A stretch of DNA of 64,000 nucleotides from Ambrosia x helenae (lineage: Eukaryota > Streptophyta > Magnoliopsida > Asterales > Asteraceae). Shown here piece after piece: positions 1 to 8,802 of the stretch (within the stretch, counting starts at the first letter, position 1; each line of letters opens with the position of its first letter). The notes under the pieces were generated by a model. The model saw only the letters and a program-made list of their open reading frames with translations, was not told the origin of the DNA and did no database searches. The translations under genes and the position numbers were made by a program. Where the stretch lies: positions 36,642,626-36,706,625 of the forward strand of contig CM061228.1 of the NCBI GenBank assembly GCA_030844895.1, read 5' to 3'.

Positions 1-26
1 GAAGGTGTAGTGTTGAGTACTTGGCT

Positions 27-320
27 AGGGTTTCTGCGAACTAAAAATCTTAAACGAGAGTTTAAGTGAGTCTGCGCACTTAATTTAGTGCGCAGGCTGA
101 TCAGTAAACACTGAGCACTTATAATGCCCAAATGTTGACTGATCTGCGAACTTATAGCCACACGTATACTTCCAAGCTGCACACTTAACTAAGACTACAA
201 CTTGACAAGGCTGTTTATATTCTTACAGGTTGCTGCATACTGATCCAGACTGCTGTGAACTTAAGTGTGAACTTAATTGCGCACTTAACTGCGAACTTGC
301 TGTGTACTTACGGACTTGGA
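27..320 (+). repeat. Leader array of CTGCG(C/A/T)ACTT motifs before gag
   Basis: About ten variants of a motif close to CTGCGNACTTA lie between the window start and the gag ATG. One pair forms a palindrome, CTGCGCACT at 72-80 and AGTGCGCAG at 87-95. The same motif family returns at 7761-7804, 8145-8610 and in the 3' LTR at 11671-11709. No protein-coding sense was found here. The arrangement suggests a structured or protein-binding leader RNA or DNA; function is unknown. Confidence 0.7.
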
Positions 321-380
321 CAATCTTTTGGACTGATAATTAAAATCTGTTAAACCACGTTTCTAAAATTCATCTAAAAC

Positions 381-3300
381 ATGGCTGGTAACAATAATCA
401 ATCAACTGTTAACCCTATCACACAACAAGATCTTGAAACCGGAACTACTACAAGAGTACCTAAGTTAAAAGGTGCTGAAGATTACGGGACATGGAAAAAC
501 CGAATGAGGTCATTCTTTTACGTGACAGACTTCACCCAATGGAACTCTATCCAGTTGGGCCCACACATTCCCATGAGAACCACTGCCACTGGAGAAGAAT
601 TCAACCCTGATCCAACAACCTATACCGATGTTGACAAACAATTACTTCAAAGAGATCATAAGGCTTATGGTGCTCTAACCATGGCCCTATCTAATGATGT
701 TTACAACATGCTTGAAGAGTATGGAACGGCACATGATCTGTGGTTTGCATTGAATGAATACTACGAAGGCAATGAAGAGATGCGCCAATACAAGCAAGAC
801 ATGGTGCAAAAAGAATATGATATGTTCGGTAGCATTCGTGGGGAAAGTCTGAGCTCGCACATTGATAGGTTTATGAGCATGTTAACAAAGATGAAGAAGG
901 CTGGAATTCCTGTGAACAACAGAAATTCTATCAAGAAGCTGCTGGATTCATTACCAAAAGAATGGAGCATCCAATGCATGCTAATCAGAAAAGAATATCT
1001 TGATGCCCAGTCTACATTGGCTGATCTCATCAACACATTGAAGTCGTTTGAGATGGACATTACAAAAAGGGAGATGAATCAGACCAATCCAAAGGCAGTT
1101 CCTATCACTGCAATGAAGAACTTAGCGTTAATGACTCCAGTGGGGAACATGGGTTCAAGCTCATCTCACGTGTATGCTGATGGAACAATTGGTGGTAGTT
1201 CAAGTTCAGGAAAAGCTGTCCTATACTCTCAACCCAGTATCACTAACCCTCAGACGTCAACTCTCAATCCTCAACAGACAAAGCTGGCAACTGAACACGT
1301 TGAACTTTTCAACGCTTTCATGACCAGCTTTGAAGCATTAAAGACTGGTGATCTAAAAGGTGATATGATGAGCCCTGAGGACATGTATCAAGTTGATCCA
1401 GACGATATGGAGGAAATGGATCTGAAATGGCAGATGGCCATGATCACTTTGAGGGTGAAGAGGTTTCAAGATAGAACCGGTAGAAGAGTCGGCATGGGGA
1501 AAGCTGGGTTTGACAAATCTAAGATCAGGTGTTATAACTGCAAAATTCTCGGACATTTCAAGTATGAATGTCCAACTCTGAATCAAGTTGAAGCCAAACC
1601 AGCAAAGAGAGTGGTGGCAATTACAGAAGGAGGAGAAGTTAACCAGCAGAAGGCGCTTGTGGTTCAGGATTTTGATTGGGGAGAAGAAGTCGCTGTGGCA
1701 GAAGCTGAAGTTAATAAAGCACTGATGGCAAAAATCTGCACAAAGTCACCTCTCGGTGTGAGCTCTCTGGAGGGGTCCTCAGCTGAAATGCCAAAAAGAG
1801 AAGAGATGGAGAAGGCCGGTTTAAAAGGCGTGTTGAGTGTGGAGAAAGGGAAGGAGACTGCTGCTGAGGAAGCCTTTGTAGCTGAAAAGACTTCCACAAG
1901 CAAGGACGATCAGCAATCACAGAGCATGAAGAAGAAAGCTGAAGAGAGAGACCTGGTAAGTATTCCTCTCGAAATTAAATCAAAGCTGTGCTCACCAAGG
2001 TGTGTTACAGCCGTTGCTTACTGTTTGTCCCACAATAGGAGAATTTTAAGAGAAATGGATGACATACGAAAAATCAATACTGAAATGAAAGAAAATGAGT
2101 TAGCCTATCAGCGAAAGTTAAATGCAACAATTGCTGAAATGCACACTCTAAAAGAATTTGTTCTCAGAAAAGATTTTTTAATAAATGACTTAACTGAAAA
2201 ACTAGAGAAATCTAGAAATGAAACCAATCATCTCCAAATTGTTGTGGACAAATGGAACGTAAGCAAGCATGCTCATACTGATATCCTTGATTGTTCAAGG
2301 AAATCCTTTGTCAAAGATGGAATTGGGTATAAGGATAAAAAGGGAATTGTAAAATCTCTGTTTTTACCCTTGAGCAAAAGTGAATATATACCCATTCCAA
2401 AACCACATCCAAAAAATGATCTTTTTGAAAAAGAATGTGTCACATCTGAGTCACACTCTAATATGAGTAAAAGTAGTGCAGATATGACCCAACAGGATCA
2501 GGTGGACGATGATGACAGTTGTGGTGGTCAAACAATGGGGTTAGGTCACCCAGGTGCCAATTACTCCACAGTGAATTGGTTCATCTGGAACCATGATAAG
2601 TCAAACATTTCTTTGAATTCGGATGACTGTAATAACTTAACTAATTTGGATGACTGTAATAGTTTATCTAGGATGGATAACTGTAATAGTTTATCTAGGC
2701 CGGATGACTGTATTACTTTAACCTCTAAACTTGATTTAAAGGGTGTTGTGGACCCAAATGATAGGATGAATCCTATCAAACGATCGGATGTTTGTGTTGA
2801 AAATGTTATGCCTGTTTGTGTTGATCTTAATGATGCATTCTGTGATAATGAAAATGTATATAGACCATCTCCATTTGTTCCAGAACTAAAAAGAAACAGG
2901 TTTGGGAAATTTCTTACTGAAGAAATTCCAGAATTTACACCATCATCAACAGATGTGTCATGTTCTGAAGAGTCACAAAGTGAAACAGATAACACAATTT
3001 CTGAAGAATCACAAAGTGATACAGAAAGTGATATCAGCGAGCCAGAATGCAACACAAACGAAGAATCAAGCAACAACAACAGTGATGAAGCATGTTCAAC
3101 AGACAGCCTCAATTCAAGCAACAACAAAAGAAGAACATCACAACCATCATCATCCAGATCTTCTTCAAAGATCAAACCTAAACACTCTAAATGTTTTAGA
3201 TGTGGAAATGAAGGACATGTGGTTAAAAAGTGTCATTTGCAACCCAAACCACAAACTGATACCAATAACCAAAAACCTTTTGCAGTTCAAATTAAAGATC

Positions 3301-3422
3301 TTCAAGAAACCATAAAAAGTTTTGTTAAGGTCACAAAAAATTGGAAAAGGCAAGAGTTTATGTCGGGGGAAAATCACGACAAATTAAAACTAAAACAGAC
3401 CTGGATTCCAAAAGTTACTTAA
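381..3422 (+). CDS. gag: Sirevirus gag (1013 aa, two zinc knuckles)
   Basis: Gag forms the virus-like particle and binds genomic RNA. The N-terminal third (about residues 25-230) is the copia-type gag region, beginning with a stretch around LKGAEDYGTWKNRMRSFF. A first CCHC zinc knuckle (CYNCKILGHFKYEC, about residue 377) is followed by a long acidic, lysine-rich spacer with heptad-like coiled-coil stretches around 560-620. Serine/aspartate-rich low-complexity sequence with DDC repeats follows at about 745-785. A second CCHC knuckle (CFRCGNEGHVVKKC) lies at about 936. Two knuckles and more than 1000 residues are typical of Sireviruses and unusual for other copia elements. The frame ends with TAA at 3420-3422 and continues in the same frame into pol after a second stop (TGA 3432), so gag and pol may be joined by the candidate intron at 3414-3500 or by recoding. 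Confidence 0.9.
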   Translation: MAGNNNQSTVNPITQQDLETGTTTRVPKLKGAEDYGTWKNRMRSFFYVTDFTQWNSIQLGPHIPMRTTATGEEFNPDPTTYTDVDKQLLQRDHKAYGALTMALSNDVYNMLEEYGTAHDLWFALNEYYEGNEEMRQYKQDMVQKEYDMFGSIRGESLSSHIDRFMSMLTKMKKAGIPVNNRNSIKKLLDSLPKEWSIQCMLIRKEYLDAQSTLADLINTLKSFEMDITKREMNQTNPKAVPITAMKNLALMTPVGNMGSSSSHVYADGTIGGSSSSGKAVLYSQPSITNPQTSTLNPQQTKLATEHVELFNAFMTSFEALKTGDLKGDMMSPEDMYQVDPDDMEEMDLKWQMAMITLRVKRFQDRTGRRVGMGKAGFDKSKIRCYNCKILGHFKYECPTLNQVEAKPAKRVVAITEGGEVNQQKALVVQDFDWGEEVAVAEAEVNKALMAKICTKSPLGVSSLEGSSAEMPKREEMEKAGLKGVLSVEKGKETAAEEAFVAEKTSTSKDDQQSQSMKKKAEERDLVSIPLEIKSKLCSPRCVTAVAYCLSHNRRILREMDDIRKINTEMKENELAYQRKLNATIAEMHTLKEFVLRKDFLINDLTEKLEKSRNETNHLQIVVDKWNVSKHAHTDILDCSRKSFVKDGIGYKDKKGIVKSLFLPLSKSEYIPIPKPHPKNDLFEKECVTSESHSNMSKSSADMTQQDQVDDDDSCGGQTMGLGHPGANYSTVNWFIWNHDKSNISLNSDDCNNLTNLDDCNSLSRMDNCNSLSRPDDCITLTSKLDLKGVVDPNDRMNPIKRSDVCVENVMPVCVDLNDAFCDNENVYRPSPFVPELKRNRFGKFLTEEIPEFTPSSTDVSCSEESQSETDNTISEESQSDTESDISEPECNTNEESSNNNSDEACSTDSLNSSNNKRRTSQPSSSRSSSKIKPKHSKCFRCGNEGHVVKKCHLQPKPQTDTNNQKPFAVQIKDLQETIKSFVKVTKNWKRQEFMSGENHDKLKLKQTWIPKVT

Positions 3423-3500
3423 AGTGTGGTCTGAGTCGTGTTTGTACATAGTGTCTCATATATTTATCTGTATATTTCTGTTGTCTTATGTATTTTTCAG
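3414..3500 (+). other. Candidate in-frame intron at the gag-pol junction
   Basis: An 87-nt stretch starts with GT after AAA and ends with a pyrimidine-rich tract and TTTTTCAG at 3494-3500. Its length is a multiple of three, and it holds both in-frame stops that separate gag from pol (TAA 3420, TGA 3432). Removing it would keep the reading frame. The acceptor looks good; the donor (GTTACT) is weak, and AAG|GTCACA at 3330 is an alternative that also keeps frame (171 nt). Splicing is an inference, not shown. Confidence 0.4.
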
Positions 3501-6500
3501 AATAAACTACAGAAGTGGTTGATTGCCCTGATGAGATATCTATGGCACGTTGATAGCGGGGCATCAAGGCACATGACGGGACTGAAAGAACTCCTGAAAA
3601 ACTATCGATTCATTGATGGAGAGTTTGTTGCTTTTGCCGGCAATGAGAAGGGTGGAAAGATAGTCGGGATAGGGGACGTGATTTCTGATGCCTTGACTTT
3701 AGAAGATGTGAACTACGTTCCAGAATTGTGTTACAATCTGCTGAGTGTATCACAAGTCTGCGACAAAGGAATCTCAGTGTTATTTAATGACATGGAGTGC
3801 ATCTTTCTAAAGCCAGGATTCATTCCTCCTACCAACATGATTATGCTTAAAGCTCCTAGACAAAATAATACTTACGTGATAAATATGAGGGATGCAAAGT
3901 CTGAATGTCAAATGACATGCTTACTTTCTAAAGCATCCGAGTCAGAGTCACTGCTTTGGCACAGGCGATTAGGACATGTCAACTTCAAAAACATTAATAA
4001 GCTTTCAAAACTAAATCTTGTAAGAGGTCTTCCTTCTAAGGAATTCCCCTTTTCCGAAAAATGTTTAGCATGTGCCAAAGGAAAACAACACAAAAAGTCG
4101 CATAAGTCCAAAGCTGTGAATTCTATAGACTCGCCTCTTCATTTATTACACATGGATCTGTTTGGTCCTATTAGTGTTAAAAGTCTAGCTAAAAAGTCTT
4201 ATTGTTTGGTGATAACAGATGATTTTTCCCGATTCACATGGGTGTACTTTCTGGAATACAAAAGTGAAGTTGCTGAGATTCTGATGCTGTTTGTTCCTCT
4301 CATTGAAAACATTATAAAGACAAAAGTTAGATCAATTCGAAGCGATCACGGAACCGAATTCAAGAATCAAAGTTTCGTGACTTTCTGCAACAATAGAGGA
4401 ATTCATCTTCAGTACAGTGCTACGAGAACTCCTCAACAGAATGGTGTTGCTGAAAGGAAAAATCGTACACTTATTGAGGCGGCCAGAACCATGCTTATCG
4501 ACTCCAAACTGCCGATCATTTTCTGGGCTGAAGCTGTGAATACCGCCTGTTATGTTCTTAACAGAGTCTTAATCGTAAAGACGCGCGGGAAAACAGGTTA
4601 TGAGTTGCTTTTTAAGAGAAAACCTTTGATTGACTACTTCAGGCCTTTTGGATGCTCATGCACGCTGCTTAACAATTTCGAGAACATAATGAAGTTCGAT
4701 GCAGTTGGTGATGAGTGTTTCTTTGTTGGATACTCCTCGAGTCAAAAAGCTTATAGAGTATACAACAAACGAACCAAAATGGTTCTCGAGTCTTTTTATG
4801 TTGATTGGTAGGAATCCAACTCTACCAATACAGGAGCCGGTCCTGACTGGTTCTTTGATGTGGATGTTGTTTTCAACAATTTCAGCATCATAGATGAACA
4901 ACCATCTGAAAATCAAGCAGCCGATCCTTCTCCTCTTGAGGATACTCTTTACTCTTCAGAAGACGATGCAGCACCTTTCACCACCCGCTTCTCTCCACTC
5001 GTAGCTGATCCAATTGTTCCCCTTCAGACCACAAATGGTGATGCAACTGTTGAAACCACTACATCTCCTGAAGTTACTCCAGCTTCAGAAGAAACATCTT
5101 CAGCACAACAGTCTGCAAATGATCCATCCAGTTCGTCAACTCCTACAGATCATCTTTCCAATCTGCCTTCCCATATTCAAGAAGAACCAAACATGGGATT
5201 TAAATCTTTTAAGGATCACCCTGTGGAGAACATCATTGGACCAATCTCTGAGGGTGTTCTTACTAGAAATCAGGCAGACAAACTGAATATTGCACTTTCA
5301 GCCTTCTTATCTCAGACGGTACCTTTCAGTATTGAAGATGCTGTCAGAGATGCAAGTTGGGTTGAAGCCATGCAGGATGAGCTGTATCAGTTTAGAAAGC
5401 TAAAGGTTTGGGAGCTCGTGGATTTACCTGAAGGAAAGTATCCTATTGGAACAAGGTGGGTTTTTCGCAACAAAATGGATGAACGAGGTGTGGTAATTAA
5501 GAACAAGGCTCGTTTAGTCGTTCAGAGATTTCGTCAACAGGAGGGCATTGATTATGAGGAAGTGTTCGCTCCAGTTGCTAGACTTGAAGCCATTCGTATC
5601 TTCCTGGCTTACGCCTCATACAAGAACTTCAAAGTCTTTCAGATGGATGTGAAAAGTGCATTTCTGTACGGGAAGATCAAAGAAGAAGTCTATGTGTGTC
5701 AACCCCCAGGTTTTGAAGATCCCCATCATCCCAATAAGTATTACAAACTGGATAAGGCTCTCTACGGACTTCATCAAGCTCCACGAGCTTGGTATGAGAC
5801 CTTATCGTCATACTTGCTGCAGAATGGGTATACAAGGGGGAAGATCGACATGACCTTATTCACCAAAGAAGTCAATAAACACTCTATCCTTGTTCAGATT
5901 TATGTTGATGATATTATCTTTGGTTCCACTGATGAAAATTTGTGCAGGGAATTTGAAAGCATCATGAAGTCTCAGTTTGAAATGAGCATGATGGGAGAAT
6001 TATCGTTTTTCTTAGGCTTGGAAGTACAGCAAAAAGAAGACGGAATTCTAATTCATCAAGCGAAGTATACAAGAGACATCTTGGCAAAATTCAACATGAC
6101 CGACTGCAAGCCGTCCAATACTCCTTTTGCGGCCCAAACAACACTTGTACCAGATCTTCAGGGGCCTTCAGTGAATCCTCATACATATCGATCAATGATT
6201 GGCTCTCTGATGTATCTTACAGCTAGCAGACCAGATATAATGTGGGCAGTTGGATGCTGTGCGCGTTTTCAGTCCAATCCTAAGCAATCGCATGAGACTG
6301 CAGTAAAAAGAGTCTTCCGCTACCTCAAAGGAACACCTAAACTTGGTTTATGGTATCCTAAGAGCGATAACTTTGATCTCATCGCTTACTCTGATAGTGA
6401 TCATGCAGGTTGTAGGATAGACAGAAAATCTGTCTCTGGTGGCTGTCAATTTCTGGGTAACCGGCTAGTGTCTTGGCAGAGCAAGAAGCAGACCACCGTG

Positions 6501-6845
6501 TCAATCTCTACTGCTCAGGCCGAATACACAGCTGCTTCCAGTTGTTGCTGTCAGGTGTTATGGATCCAAAATCAGCTTTTGGACTACGGTTTGAATGTCA
6601 TGCATACACCTATTTTCATTGATAATGATGCATGTCGTGACATCGTGAAGAATCCAATTGACCATTCTAAAACCAAACACATTGAAATTCGGATTCACTC
6701 AATTCGCGATGCACACGACAAAGGATACATACAGGTGTTGCCTATCGATACTGCTGATCAAAAAGCAGATATCTTTACAAAAGCTTTTGATAAAACCCGT
6801 TTTCATCAGTTGGTTTCATGGCTTGAGATGATCAACTTTGAATAA
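3438..6845 (+). pseudogene. pol: Sirevirus pol: protease, integrase, reverse transcriptase, RNase H; one nonsense codon
   Basis: The frame runs through all copia pol domains. The protease has the active-site DSG in HVDSGASRHMTG. The integrase has the zinc-binding H-R-R-L-G-H and C-L-A-C pairs, then DDE residues in HMDLFGP, IRSDHGTEF and QQNGVAERKNR. The reverse transcriptase has QMDVKSAFLYG and the catalytic YVDD in IYVDDIIFG. The RNase H has YSDSDHAG and the AQAEYTA glutamate. A single TAG at 4809-4811 splits the frame between integrase and RT; homologous sequence continues directly after it in the same frame, so it reads as a point nonsense change, probably CAG to TAG. No other frame break was seen. 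Expression as drawn would need readthrough; otherwise this copy depends on other copies for RT. Confidence 0.9.
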
Positions 6846-7765
6846 TAATAAAAAAAAAAAATTGTGTATATTTTATAAAAAGAAAAATCTTCTTTTTCTT
6901 TAAAACAAGATTTTTGGGGGAGAAAGTGAACCGGTCTATTCTTATTGCAAAATTAATTCAGGAAATGATAGGAACTAATCATATCTCGTCAGCATGTGAA
7001 TAGGACCCAGAGGATGTTGTGGCCTCAAGCAACGATGTGTCGGTAGATTCAGCCTGAAATCAAGTAAACTGCCACTAGGTGATTAACAATGAAGATCTAC
7101 ACGGAAAGCTGGATTCCCACTGTGCTTTAGGTCTGCACAAGCTGAGTCCGGTCATACATAGGTTGAGAAATTAAAAGACACAGAAAATTTTGTGCATAAG
7201 CAAATCAAAAGACACCTAAGAGTGCAAGCTACCAATGCGGGGCTAAGAAAAACAAAATTTTTGAAACTGAGCAGAAAAGACACGCAATGTTAGTGACGTG
7301 CAAACATACATAGATAGCTCACCAAACGATCAGATGATCATCTTCTCTGCTTATGGTAACATAGACCTGAAGCTCTCATCATCTGATCAAGATAATGATC
7401 ATCTTCTCTGCTTATGGTAACATAGACCTGAAGCTCTCATCATTATATTTCAATAAACCTTGAGGATCGGTAGGCCAATACCTAGCACACTGTGGGGTCC
7501 ATAAAATTTTCGTCAATATTACCGAAAAACATGATAAACAGTATCACTAAACACATGTTGAAAGAGAAAAGGCATGGATTTAAGTGGACAAGCATACCGA
7601 CAATTGTATTTAGGCTGCAGCTATCCAACGGGAAGTTGAAACGGGTTTCGGCAGGTATGGTCAGTATGATCTTGAATGCAGAAGGTAAGATTTGGTAAAA
7701 CCCCCTTTATCTAAAGGATTTGGGCCTTAATTTCAATCTTTGGGCCAAATTATGGGTATCTGCGT
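6846..7765 (+). other. Post-pol non-coding region with an internal polypurine tract
   Basis: No ORF of note. About 70 bp after the pol stop there is a T-run followed by GGGGGAGAAAG (6911-6926), the position and form of a copia polypurine tract that would normally stand right before the 3' LTR. Here nearly 5 kb more of element follows, including the env-like ORF, which has a second PPT-like tract at 11531. A 61-bp tandem duplication lies at 7335-7443. Confidence 0.55.
7335..7443 (+). repeat. 61-bp tandem duplication
   Basis: A 48-bp block at 7335-7382 recurs without visible change at 7396-7443, joined by a short linker. It is local to the non-coding stretch between pol and the env-like module. 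Confidence 0.85.
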
Positions 7766-7777
7766 ACTTGTTGGGGC

Positions 7778-7829
7778 CCTGCGCACTTAACTCAAGTGCG
7801 CAGGCCCAATAGCCCATGTATATATATAC
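7778..7829 (+). promoter_or_regulatory. LTR-like promoter core upstream of the env-like ORF
   Basis: A perfect 11-bp palindrome (arms 7778-7788 and 7794-7804) is followed directly by CCCAAT (7805-7810) and then a TATATATATA box (about 7819-7829). The 3' LTR has the same three parts in the same order and nearly the same spacing: palindrome 11685-11709, CCCAAT 11711-11716, TATATAAA 11725-11732. This implies an internal copy of the LTR promoter about 1 kb upstream of the env-like ATG. That it drives transcription is an inference. Confidence 0.55.
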
Positions 7830-7900
7830 TGGTCAACAACGGTCAAAAATTTTATCATCCCAAATTTCTTTTTACAAACCCTAATCATCATTTCACCGTT

Positions 7901-7960
7901 CATAATCATCATCATCATCGTTCATAATCATCATCATCAGCGTTCATCATCATCATCATC
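7901..7960 (+). repeat. ATC trinucleotide-rich leader tract
   Basis: Imperfect (ATC)n blocks separated by CGTTCA. They lie in the presumed 5' leader downstream of the internal TATA box. Confidence 0.8.
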
Positions 7961-8040
7961 CTTTATCACACCAAATCACACCCTAATCACACCTTATCAA
8001 ACCTCATTGCACAGTTATTATTTCTCATCTACTGTTCAAG

Positions 8041-8802
8041 GTAGATCTCGTGTTTCTAATGTTTTATTGATTGAATTTACAGGGTATTATAGCAGGTTCA
8101 AGATGCATCAGTTAGTTGTTGTTGTATTTTTGGGTTTTGAATGTTTGAAGATCTGCGTACTTGACATATGAACAAGTGCGCACTTGTCTCATAGAGACTG
8201 CGCACTTGTCTCATAGTCATATAAGTGCTCAGAAACCCTAATCAGCTGCGTACATAACTGTGAACTTGAAATCTTGAACGAAGGTTCAAGTGTCTGCGTA
8301 CTTGCTTAGTACGCAGACTTGACTATGTGAACTAAGGGGTTACCATGCCCGGGTGGACTCACCTGCGAACTTGTTTTGGTTTAAGTACTAACCAAGTGCT
8401 CAGTCAAGTATGTGCGAACTTAACTGAGCACTTGGCTATGAATGGACCTGCGTACTTGAACTAAACTGAGCACTTGACTATGAATGGGCCTGCGTACTTG
8501 AATTGGACTGAGTACTTGACACTCTTGAACACTTGGACTCTAAACAACACATATCATTCATATTGACTATTAAGACACTTAAACGGACTGCGAACTCAAA
8601 ACCGACCTTAATAATCTAATAACTGAAATTCAAACGTACCATTGACACCGATGACACCGATCCATCATTTTTTAATCCAATGACCGTTAAAATTTAAAAA
8701 AATACTAATAAAATCTAGGTCTAAGTTCGTTGTCCGTGTAAGTTTAAGTCTAAAGTCAATTATCCGAGATCTAATTGGCGTTTCGTGCTCTTGGCTAAAC
8801 AG
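8041..8802 (+). other. Candidate leader intron before the env-like ORF
   Basis: A good donor (TTCAAG|GTAGATCTCG) at 8041 and an acceptor (GGCTAAACAG) ending at 8802, immediately before the env-like ATG, would define a 762-nt intron in the 5' leader. It would remove the whole motif array at 8145-8610. A nearer acceptor at 8082 would give only 42 nt, too short for a plant intron. Untested. Confidence 0.3.
8145..8610 (+). repeat. Second leader array of CTGCG(C/A/T)ACTT motifs
   Basis: At least eleven variants of the motif found before gag. One forms a perfect 11-bp palindrome (arms 8292-8302 and 8308-8318). The block at about 8268-8317 aligns by eye with 44-97 of the gag leader in both sequence and order, so this looks like a diverged copy of the gag leader placed ahead of the env-like ORF. 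Confidence 0.7.

Noticed and set aside
2561..3175. 204-codon reading frame on the - strand inside gag
   Set aside because: It is the mirror of the Ser/Asp-rich part of gag, low in complexity, with no domain.
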